Shown: one piece after another, positions 36,972 through 44,912 of the stretch
How positions within the stretch are numbered: position 1 is the stretch's first letter
How the letters are laid out: every line of letters begins with the position of its first letter
Source: an uncultured Pseudomonadales bacterium
Lineage (GTDB): Bacteria; Pseudomonadota; Gammaproteobacteria; Pseudomonadales; Cellvibrionaceae
Length of the DNA: 64,000 nucleotides
Direction of reading: 5' to 3'
Assembly: GCA_947489425.1 (NCBI GenBank)
Contig: CANLDL010000001.1
Span: forward strand, 992,001-1,056,000
The notes under the pieces: generated by a model
The model's database searches: none
What the model was told of the DNA's origin: nothing
What the model saw: the letters and a program-made list of their open reading frames with translations, nothing else
Program-made: the position numbers and the translations under genes

Positions 36972-39779
36972 TTAGCAATCCTCTGGCATACCAATACCAT
37001 AGCCCTGTACATAATCAATCCCTATTGATCCCAGTGTCTTACAGATTTCATCATTCTCTACAAACTCTGCAATTGTTCGAATCTTCATCATATGAGCAAT
37101 TGAATGAATGGATTTTACAATAGCCATATCAGTAGGTTCGGATACAATATTTTTAACTAAACTGCCATCAATTTTCAGATAATCAACAGGTAAGTTTTTT
37201 AAATACGCAAAAGAAGACGCACCACTTCCAAAGTCGTCTATTGCGAACTTAATGCCCATTGTCTTCATCGCAGAAATAAACTCTAAGGCATGAGCTAACT
37301 GTGATATTGCTGCAGTTTCTGTGATTTCAAAACAAACATTATTTGCATTAATGCCCGATGTTTCTATTAGCTGTTTGATCTTAAAGATGAGGTTATCATT
37401 ACTCAAAGTCATACCAGAGATATTAATTGAAACGAGCGTATTACCGTCGGGAAAATACTCTCTATAGCGATAAAAAATCGTCGTCAATACCCATTCATCG
37501 ATCATACCAATAACACCATGCTTTTCTGCAGCAGGAATAAATAGATTTGGTGGTATATGGTTTCCCTGTTCGTCTTTGTAACGGATAAGCAGCTCGTAAT
37601 GTTGACATGGACCATCACACCGAGTCGTAGGCATAATGGCTTGTTTTACGAGATAAAATTGATTGTTCTCTATGACTTGTGTGACATTGGCAATATAGCC
37701 CATCTCTAATTGTTCCGCATAGAGATCTTGAGTTTTTAAATCAGCTATATAGACTCGATTACGACCGGCATCTTTTGCCTTGTAACAGGATAAATCGGCC
37801 TTACTCAGCAACTCTATCGCACTTAAATTATTTGCAATAGCAACCATACCGATACTCACACCTACATTAAAATCGGTTTGCTTCCAGCGATAACGGTAGT
37901 TCGAGATGACAGTTATAATACCTTCACACACTTTGCGGGCAGAGGTTTGATCTTTATCGAATAAAATCAATCCAAACTCATCGCCGCCCAAACGTCCTAA
38001 AATATCTTTATCGCTTAAGCAGCAATAAATAATATCTGCAATTTCTGCAAGCATGGTATCGCCCACCAAATGACCTGCGGTATCGTTGACTAGTTTGAAC
38101 CGATCAAGATCAAGAAAACAAAGGTAGGATTGAGATTGACTAGTTTTATCTTTTTCATCAACAGCACCCACCTGTATGACATGTTCCTCAAGCTGACTAT
38201 TAAAGTTAGTCCGATTAATTAAGCCAGTCAGCGAATCATAGGTCGCTTGATAAGCAAGCTTTTGGCTTAAGTTATGTTCTTCGGTCACTTCTTTAACAAT
38301 ACCCCGGTAACCTTTAAATATTCCCTTATCATAAACAGGATTACCGTTAATCATCACCACTTTAACTTGATTATTAGGCCGTTTAATCTTAAAAATGATA
38401 TTTTCAATTGGCTCTTCTTTAGCAACTGCTTGCTCATACGCATTCCACGGAAAGGCAAAAATAGAGCTTTTTGTAAAAATTTCACGAAAGGTTTTTCCGT
38501 GGATTGTTAAGCTAGTTGCACTGAAAATAGCCACGGTATCTCCAGAGATATATGTAAAACTCTGGGACACATCAGTTTCCCAAAAAATATTAGCTCCCGC
38601 ATGAGCTAAGTCTTTATAGCGCAGCTCATTTTCTGCGAGGATATTGCGATTATTCCTCCCTCTACGGTTAATCTCAAATAACATAAATATGATAAGCAGC
38701 GCGATCAAAAAGGCAGCACCCACTGACCATACAATAATTTTATAGTGCTGATAAAAGGTTTTTTCTTGATGTAAGATTTTATGATCTATAGGCAAAGCAT
38801 CGACAGTAATATTATATTTTTGTAGGTTGACCCAGTTAAAAATCCACTCACTCTCTGCTTTTTTAATAGGTTCTATATCGCTAGCAGGTGTTCCTTGTAG
38901 AATTTTTTTAATGAGTACTGATGTCTGCTGTGCGTGTTGTGAGCCGTGCAGCTCATGCACTCCCACTGCACCATAATCTAGCGTTGTACTAGCAATAGTA
39001 AAAATAGGGTTGTCAACAACTCGTGATAAAGCCGTAGTCCCTTCATTCCAACCCATTAATGCATTCTTATATTTAGAGCTTATTAACTGGCCTATTAATA
39101 AAATGGGCACCTTAGGGTCAACCCCTTTTAGCTCTTCTAAAATATTATTGTCATTCAGGTCATCAATAATACGGATAGTTTTAGGGGCCTTATCTTTGTT
39201 GACGATGCTCGTTATTTTTGAGGCATTAGCTCTACCAGAAGAAGAACTATCGGTGATTACAATAACCTCATCAATGCCCGTTATTGTTTTAACATCCATT
39301 ATTGTTGTGCCGATATCGCGGTTTTCAAATACACCTGTCGTATTCGGCATGTCTATTAGTGTCTGGTCAACTTTATTAATGCCGAGATAAACAAGAGGGA
39401 GCTCTGAGAAAAATTCTGAGCGCTTTTCTCTAACCAAATTGAGCGCATCATCATCAGATACTACGATGACTTTTAGGTTTGACGACGAATATTTATTTTT
39501 TAGGTAACTGATAAATATCTGTTTAAATTCGCTCTCGGGGTAGCGCTTAGCATCTAGGTATTCATGAAAAAGGCGGGTATTTTTATCTTCTTTAAAGGCA
39601 GCATTTAACCCTTCTTGTAAAAATTCTGTCCATATGTGCTCATTATGATAAGAGTGAATAACCAATACATCTTGACCAATAGCTGCTGCTTTTGTACTAG
39701 AAATAAATAGCACTAACACCATGAGGCATCGGGATATAGATTGATAAACCCATGTACAAACTCTTATTATTGGGTACAT
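36972..39779 (-). CDS. Periplasmic-sensing PAS-GGDEF-EAL c-di-GMP protein
   Basis: 935 residues. An N-terminal signal or TM helix (about 16-34) leads to a periplasmic ABC-substrate-binding-like domain (about 36-310; VLVIHSYHNEHIWT, VPILLIGQLISS). TM2 is at 348-369. A PAS/PAC region is at about 385-500. The GGDEF domain has an intact site RLGGDEF (598-602), but the inhibitory I-site RxxD is SDKD. The EAL domain starts ELLIR (E729; ELL instead of EAL) and keeps EITET and DDFGSG (848-853). Both synthesis and hydrolysis are chemically possible. The sensor domain is of the type that reads small ligands or a partner binding protein. It is monocistronic. Confidence 0.88.
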   Translation of the reverse strand: MYPIIRVCTWVYQSISRCLMVLVLFISSTKAAAIGQDVLVIHSYHNEHIWTEFLQEGLNAAFKEDKNTRLFHEYLDAKRYPESEFKQIFISYLKNKYSSSNLKVIVVSDDDALNLVREKRSEFFSELPLVYLGINKVDQTLIDMPNTTGVFENRDIGTTIMDVKTITGIDEVIVITDSSSSGRANASKITSIVNKDKAPKTIRIIDDLNDNNILEELKGVDPKVPILLIGQLISSKYKNALMGWNEGTTALSRVVDNPIFTIASTTLDYGAVGVHELHGSQHAQQTSVLIKKILQGTPASDIEPIKKAESEWIFNWVNLQKYNITVDALPIDHKILHQEKTFYQHYKIIVWSVGAAFLIALLIIFMLFEINRRGRNNRNILAENELRYKDLAHAGANIFWETDVSQSFTYISGDTVAIFSATSLTIHGKTFREIFTKSSIFAFPWNAYEQAVAKEEPIENIIFKIKRPNNQVKVVMINGNPVYDKGIFKGYRGIVKEVTEEHNLSQKLAYQATYDSLTGLINRTNFNSQLEEHVIQVGAVDEKDKTSQSQSYLCFLDLDRFKLVNDTAGHLVGDTMLAEIADIIYCCLSDKDILGRLGGDEFGLILFDKDQTSARKVCEGIITVISNYRYRWKQTDFNVGVSIGMVAIANNLSAIELLSKADLSCYKAKDAGRNRVYIADLKTQDLYAEQLEMGYIANVTQVIENNQFYLVKQAIMPTTRCDGPCQHYELLIRYKDEQGNHIPPNLFIPAAEKHGVIGMIDEWVLTTIFYRYREYFPDGNTLVSINISGMTLSNDNLIFKIKQLIETSGINANNVCFEITETAAISQLAHALEFISAMKTMGIKFAIDDFGSGASSFAYLKNLPVDYLKIDGSLVKNIVSEPTDMAIVKSIHSIAHMMKIRTIAEFVENDEICKTLGSIGIDYVQGYGIGMPEDC

Positions 39780-39929
39780 ATTCAGCTCTTCCTAAGCTTT
39801 TACTAAAAGTAAACTCAAAAGATGTGTCTATGATTATAAACACAATAATAAGCTTGTGTCTTAGTCAGCCGTTGGGCAAAACGTTCAAAGCTTCACAGTA
39901 ACTTATATACTATAGTGTTACAATAACGG

Positions 39930-39968
39930 CTTGATGGTCATTTTAAAAACAATTATTCGATCATCAAG
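39930..39968. promoter_or_regulatory. Inverted repeat upstream of a small secreted protein gene
   Basis: CTTGATGGTC (39930-39939) and GATCATCAAG (39959-39968) pair over 10 bp with one G-U, around a 19-nt AT-rich loop. It lies 53 bp before the start codon at 40022 and may be an operator. Functional assignment is weak. Confidence 0.3.
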
Positions 39969-40021
39969 GTAGTTCTATTATAAAAATATAACGTTTTACT
40001 ATCATTTAATTAGGAGTATTC

Positions 40022-40327
40022 ATGAAACAATTACTGTGTTTATGTTTAGCAACATCGGCTTTACTACTGTCATCGTTTGCTAGCGCCGAGGAAATTTATG
40101 CCTGCCAGCATAACGGCATAGAACGCACCATTAAGGTTGTCTATGAAAATGCAGATAGCCAAGTTCCCTGTCAGGTCGTTTATGAAAAAGACTCTGGCAC
40201 TCAGACGCTTTGGAGCGCCGAAAACGAAGCCGGTTATTGTGAAGCCAAAGCAGAAAGCTTTGTTGAAAAGCAACGTGGCTGGGGCTGGGACTGCGCTAAG
40301 CTAGAATCAGCGGAACCTGCACAATAA
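40022..40327 (+). CDS. Small secreted cysteine-containing protein, unknown
   Basis: 101 residues. There is a clear Sec signal peptide (about 1-22, ending SFASA-EE). The mature part, about 79 residues, has four cysteines (in YACQ, VPCQ, GYCEAK, WDCAK), suggesting two disulfides in the periplasm. AGGAG is placed 5-9 nt before the ATG, so translation should be efficient. I do not recognise the family. A long perfect hairpin terminator follows, marking a single-gene transcript. Confidence 0.75.
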   Translation: MKQLLCLCLATSALLLSSFASAEEIYACQHNGIERTIKVVYENADSQVPCQVVYEKDSGTQTLWSAENEAGYCEAKAESFVEKQRGWGWDCAKLESAEPAQ

Positions 40328-40338
40328 GTATATAAACA

Positions 40339-40379
40339 ACTGTATAACCCTATAGATAACATCTATAGGGTTATACAGT
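40339..40379. terminator. Perfect 19-bp hairpin terminator
   Basis: ACTGTATAACCCTATAGAT (40339-40357) and its exact complement (40361-40379), with a 3-nt loop. ATTTT follows on the plus strand. It stands between two convergent genes. The arms are unusually long and perfect for a terminator. Confidence 0.75.
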
Positions 40380-40421
40380 ATTTTGGTCTGCACTTATTTT
40401 TTAAATGGTGATCTTCCCCAA

Positions 40422-40811
40422 CTACCTTTCTCTTACCAAATCAACACTCTTCTCTTTACCACCAATTCCGTGCACTGAATCTATACCACGAACAGTGATT
40501 CTATTAACCTTCGCCGGAATATCTAGCGTATGACTGCGTGTAAAGGGCTGCTCGTTAACATGAGGATGAAATAATACTCGCTTGCCAAGTATATTCCCCT
40601 GCTCATCAAGTATCTCCCAACCGTTAGCATAGTGATCCCAACCCGTATCGGCATGTTTTAGAGTTGTAATCACTTGAAAACTATTACCCCCATTAAAACG
40701 GACTTTTACATCAACTACATCAGCTTCGCCACCCATGACAGGCAAAGCCATCAAGCCACTAAAAAATATAAGTAAAGCAAGACTCAACTGCTTTATATTT
40801 ACACTACCCAT
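40422..40811 (-). CDS. Small periplasmic protein, unknown
   Basis: 129 residues. The N-terminus is a signal peptide (about 1-27, LPVMGG-EA). The mature part is a compact beta-rich domain (DVKVRFNGGNSFQVITTLKHADTGWDHYANGWEI) ending in VRGIDSVHG. The pattern resembles small conserved periplasmic proteins of Vibrio and Alteromonas relatives, but I cannot name a function. It lies 113 bp downstream of no same-strand partner and is convergent with the previous small secreted gene. Confidence 0.7.
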   Translation of the reverse strand: MGSVNIKQLSLALLIFFSGLMALPVMGGEADVVDVKVRFNGGNSFQVITTLKHADTGWDHYANGWEILDEQGNILGKRVLFHPHVNEQPFTRSHTLDIPAKVNRITVRGIDSVHGIGGKEKSVDLVRER

Positions 40812-40924
40812 ACTTTCTCCTTGTTGTTACTTTAAAAGTTGTTACTGCCAAATATATCAACTGCTCGAATACTTTACACGCAAGCGTACCATCAAAAATC
40901 CCAACAAACTTAAAGAACCTCTGA

Positions 40925-42754
40925 TTAGGTCTCACCTAAAAAACCACCAGACTGATGAGACCATAATTGGGCATAGATACCTCCGGAGCGGATAAGCTCT
41001 TCATGCTTACCCTCTTCTACGATTCTACCTTGATCCATAACAATTAGACGATCCATAGCGGCGATGGTGGATAAACGGTGAGCAATCGCAATAACCGTTT
41101 TACCCTCCATTAGGCGATACAAATTCTCTTGAATGGCGGCCTCAACCTCTGAATCCAATGCAGATGTTGCTTCGTCCAGTAATAAAATAGGGGCGTTTTT
41201 AAGCAAGACACGAGCAATAGCGATACGCTGGCGTTGGCCACCAGAAAGTTTTACGCCACGCTCCCCCACATGAGCATCGTAGCCCCTTCTGTTTTTTGAA
41301 TCCGTAAGATCTTGAATAAAAGTATGGGCATGCGCTTTTTGGGTGGCGGCTATCATCTCAGCCTCGGTCGCATCAGGCCTGCCATAAAGGATATTGTCGC
41401 TCACTGAACGATGTAGCAGCGAGGTGTCCTGAGCAACCACACCAATATGCTCACGCAGGCTATTTTGCTGCACATCGTTAATATTCATACCATCAATGAG
41501 GATCTCGCCTGATTCAACATCGTGAAAGCGCAATAACAAATTTACCAAGGTAGATTTACCCGCACCAGAACGACCGATTAAGCCGATTTTTTCACCAGAC
41601 TTAATGGATAAGGATAACTCTTCAAATAAGCCTGTGGTTTTATCATAGTGAAAGCGCACACGATCAAAGTCGATCTGTCCAGCACTAACCTTAAGTGGTG
41701 GCGCATCTTTTTTGTCCTGCACATGTCGATCAATAGATAAGGTGTTAATGCCATCTTGTACTGTGCCTACATGCTCAAATAACATAGAGACTTCCCACAT
41801 GATCCATTGGGACATACCGTTTAGTCGTAGATTAAGCCCTACTGCAATTGCAATGGCACCCGTCGATACTGCTCCCTCTGTCCATAAATAAATAGAGAGC
41901 GCACCCACAGAAAAAATGAGCAGCGAATTGAGCACCCAAACAGTAAACTGCCATTTAGTCACCAAACGCATTTGAGGATGCACGGTTTCTAAAAATTGCT
42001 GCATGCCTTCACGGGTATAGTCTGATTCTCTATTATTATGGGAAAACAGTTTAACCGTACTGATATTGGTATAGCTATCCACAATACGCCCTGTCATTTC
42101 AGAGCGAGCATCGGCCTGTAGTGTTGAGATATCGCGCATACGCGGTACAAAGTAGCACAAGGTTGCTATATACCCTGTTATCCAAAGAAGTAAAGGCGCC
42201 ATTAAACGCAAGTCGGCACTGGCCACCAAAAATAGCATACCTAAAAAATAGACAGTGACAAATAAAATAACGTCGAGGACTTTCATCACTGACTCGCGGA
42301 CGGCCAGTGCTGTTTGTAATACTTTAGTAGCAATTCGACCCGCGAATTCATTTTGATAAAATGAATAGCTTTGACCTAATAAATAGCGATGCATATTCCA
42401 GCGTATCGCCATAGGATAATTTCCGAGCAATACTTGATGAATAAAAATAGAGTGAAATAAAACCGTTATTGGAATCGCAACTAGAATGATAAAAGACATC
42501 CACAATAGCCGGCCAGACTCCTCACTAAGAAAAGTCTCTGGGTTTTTAGTAGATAACCAATCGACTAATTGCCCCAGAAAATCAAATAGCGTGACCTCAA
42601 GTACCGCCAATAGGCCAGTTAGCATCGCCATTAATAGTAAATGCTTTTCTGCACCATGGGTGTAATGGCGACAAAAAGCAAAAAGACCCTTTGGTGGCTT
42701 GGTAGGGTCCGGCGTAGGAAAAGGCTCGATAAGCCCTTCAAAGAATCGAAACAT
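40925..42754 (-). CDS. ABC exporter, fused permease-ATPase
   Basis: 609 residues. The N-terminal half is a type I exporter membrane domain with about six helices (among them about 38-60, 85-105, 160-178, 182-202 and 268-292). The C-terminal ATPase has Walker A GRSGAGKS (394-401), signature LSGGQRQR (503-510) and Walker B LLLDEATSALD. It belongs to the MsbA/multidrug-like half-transporter class that works as a homodimer. Substrate unknown; a short cytosolic N-tail (EPFPTPDPTKPPKG) is typical of a subgroup of uncharacterised bacterial exporters. It stands alone. Confidence 0.9.
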   Translation of the reverse strand: MFRFFEGLIEPFPTPDPTKPPKGLFAFCRHYTHGAEKHLLLMAMLTGLLAVLEVTLFDFLGQLVDWLSTKNPETFLSEESGRLLWMSFIILVAIPITVLFHSIFIHQVLLGNYPMAIRWNMHRYLLGQSYSFYQNEFAGRIATKVLQTALAVRESVMKVLDVILFVTVYFLGMLFLVASADLRLMAPLLLWITGYIATLCYFVPRMRDISTLQADARSEMTGRIVDSYTNISTVKLFSHNNRESDYTREGMQQFLETVHPQMRLVTKWQFTVWVLNSLLIFSVGALSIYLWTEGAVSTGAIAIAVGLNLRLNGMSQWIMWEVSMLFEHVGTVQDGINTLSIDRHVQDKKDAPPLKVSAGQIDFDRVRFHYDKTTGLFEELSLSIKSGEKIGLIGRSGAGKSTLVNLLLRFHDVESGEILIDGMNINDVQQNSLREHIGVVAQDTSLLHRSVSDNILYGRPDATEAEMIAATQKAHAHTFIQDLTDSKNRRGYDAHVGERGVKLSGGQRQRIAIARVLLKNAPILLLDEATSALDSEVEAAIQENLYRLMEGKTVIAIAHRLSTIAAMDRLIVMDQGRIVEEGKHEELIRSGGIYAQLWSHQSGGFLGET

Positions 42755-42897
42755 AGAATACCAGCTATAGTCTATTGCTAGTAGGTTAGCAATTTTGCAG
42801 GAGGAGATTAGTGTGCAAGACTAGCAAGTTTATTGGGGTGCGTCACCCACTATCCTGTAGAAACGTGGCTTATTTATGCTCGATTAGAAAATAATCT

Positions 42898-43329
42898 TTA
42901 TAACTTTAAATCCAGTATATTAACAATTTTCTCTTTAAGCATATGGGCATCTACTTCGCCTTTAACCAAATAATCTTTAACAAAGTCGTATTGCATAATT
43001 TTTGACTTATCTTCTTCACTATCAGAAGAGGTAAACATCATCACAACAGAAGCACTGAAATCTAGATACTTGCGTAATTCCTGAAACTCTGCCAAAAATT
43101 GATGCCCATTCAGTAAAGGCATATTAATATCTAGAAAAATTAAGATAGGAGGGAAAATATCAGGGCTCTCACTAGCATGCTTATCATACTCTTTAAGGAA
43201 CTCTAATGCTTCTTTACCGTTAACCTTTTCACAAATATTAACATTCAACTTGGTTTTTTTAAGAAAACGAGTCAAAAGATAACGATCGACCTCTTCGTCA
43301 TCGATTATTAAGGTGGGAATATTCAACAT
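42898..43329 (-). CDS. Single-domain response regulator (Rcp1-like)
   Basis: 143 residues, one receiver domain with no output. The acidic pocket is in IIDDEEVD, phospho-acceptor Asp 67 in IFLDINMP, and the conserved switch residues are MFTSSD and YLVKGE. The Rcp1-like subgroup partners phytochrome-type or membrane histidine kinases. Its start is 36 bp after the stop of a histidine kinase on the same strand, which is the obvious phosphodonor. Confidence 0.88.
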   Translation of the reverse strand: MLNIPTLIIDDEEVDRYLLTRFLKKTKLNVNICEKVNGKEALEFLKEYDKHASESPDIFPPILIFLDINMPLLNGHQFLAEFQELRKYLDFSASVVMMFTSSDSEEDKSKIMQYDFVKDYLVKGEVDAHMLKEKIVNILDLKL

Positions 43330-43365
43330 GGCTTTATTATTATAACTCGTTGGATAAAAAAGAAA

Positions 43366-44823
43366 TTATAACGCGGCAAACATAGCTTGATCAAATGCTA
43401 TTGTATATGTCGTACCTTCAGCAGAGCTTTCAAAATTTATATTACCGTTCAAGTAATCAATATGTTTTTTAACTATAGACAAACCCAAACCAGAGCCAGA
43501 ACCAATATCAGGATGAAAACGCTTAAATAGCTTAAACATGTCTGGCCAATATTTTTCGGGGATACCCACGCCATTATCTTCTATTTTTAGGTAAATCGTT
43601 TTATTGTTAGAAGAAAGCGTAATAGTAATGTTTGGTGAACGCTGAGGATGTGCATATTTAATACTATTTGAAATTATATTCTCGATTATTTGTACAAAGC
43701 GTACTTTTTCACTATGAATGGGGGCATCCAATAAGATATTTGTAGTAATACAACAATCCTTTTTATCTATCATCCACGCAAGCCGGTGTTTAATTTCATC
43801 TACAATCAAAGCCACATCAATTTCTTCTCTATTCTCATCACCTAGCTCCGCTTTAGTCAAAGAGAGAATATCGGTTACTAAACGCTCTAATTTATCAAGC
43901 TGATGGTAAACTTTTTTAACATTAGCGCGCGCTTCATCAAATTCTTGATCATCTATATCAGTGCAAATAAAATTCAGCAGTGATTTTGAGCTGGATAACG
44001 GAGCTTTCAAATCATGGGAGGCACGGTAGGCAAATTGGGCTAGCTCATCGTTTGCTTGCTGTAGTGAGTGAGTTCTCTCTTCTACTATGCGCTGAAGCTC
44101 TTTACTTGTTTCTATATTAAGCAAGTCATTTTTTATACGCAGTTTAGAGATATTCAATAGTTCTTTTAACTCTCCCGTTACACTATGTTCTATTTTTTCA
44201 TCGACTGCACGAGAATCCCGTGACTTACTCGACAACAGTGCAATAACATTAACAATGGAGCCAGTAATTGTTCTCGACAAATAAGTAATAAAGATGATAT
44301 TGAGTAACGAGATAATAATAATGGCAGGAATTAATGTTCTTAAAATAAATGATACAGTTTGTTCAATTGGCTTTTCAAATTTACTGGAGGTCTCACTAAA
44401 ATCTTTGGATGCAGACTTTAATAACTGAATAAAAGAAAGCTTATCTAGTTGATTATTAACATACTTATCCATATACATGAGTGCAAGATCAGCATCTTTA
44501 ATATCCTTCTCACATAAAGTAACCGCTCTATAAGTACCAATAGCTTTCATTATCGTTTCATTAACGACATTTATTGCAGCCATACAATCTAATGGCTGCT
44601 GCCTAATTAACATGACTGTATTTCTTAACTCGTTAATGTCAATAGTTTCTCCTTTCTCATAACTATTGATCAATTCAGAAAACCTTAAGTCATACTTGAG
44701 ATGTAAAAAATTAAGCTGATGCAATTTAGCACCATTGGCTATTTCAAGGGTAGCCCAAATAGTAATACTGACCTCAATAACCGTTAGGCAAACAATAATT
44801 AATAGCTTTCGAGATATATTCAT
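43366..44823 (-). CDS. Membrane histidine kinase
   Basis: 485 residues. TM1 is at about 6-28, then a helical periplasmic sensor of about 130 residues, TM2 at about 162-184, and a coiled HAMP-like linker. HisKA has phospho-His 270 in YRASHDLKAPLSS. The HATPase has an N box (IIENIISNSIKYAHPQ), a G1 box (IEDNGVGIP) and a G2 box (GSGSGLGLSIVKKH). The signal sensed is unknown. It pairs with the downstream single-domain regulator. It lies about 90 bp after the vWA protein gene and could be in the same transcript. Confidence 0.9.
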   Translation of the reverse strand: MNISRKLLIIVCLTVIEVSITIWATLEIANGAKLHQLNFLHLKYDLRFSELINSYEKGETIDINELRNTVMLIRQQPLDCMAAINVVNETIMKAIGTYRAVTLCEKDIKDADLALMYMDKYVNNQLDKLSFIQLLKSASKDFSETSSKFEKPIEQTVSFILRTLIPAIIIISLLNIIFITYLSRTITGSIVNVIALLSSKSRDSRAVDEKIEHSVTGELKELLNISKLRIKNDLLNIETSKELQRIVEERTHSLQQANDELAQFAYRASHDLKAPLSSSKSLLNFICTDIDDQEFDEARANVKKVYHQLDKLERLVTDILSLTKAELGDENREEIDVALIVDEIKHRLAWMIDKKDCCITTNILLDAPIHSEKVRFVQIIENIISNSIKYAHPQRSPNITITLSSNNKTIYLKIEDNGVGIPEKYWPDMFKLFKRFHPDIGSGSGLGLSIVKKHIDYLNGNINFESSAEGTTYTIAFDQAMFAAL

Positions 44824-44912
44824 TAGTAGGAACGCTCTTATCCTTAATAACCTTAACGGCTAGTCCACCAATTAAAATGTAAATATTATTTTTTATATTT
44901 TTTAAGTATTAT

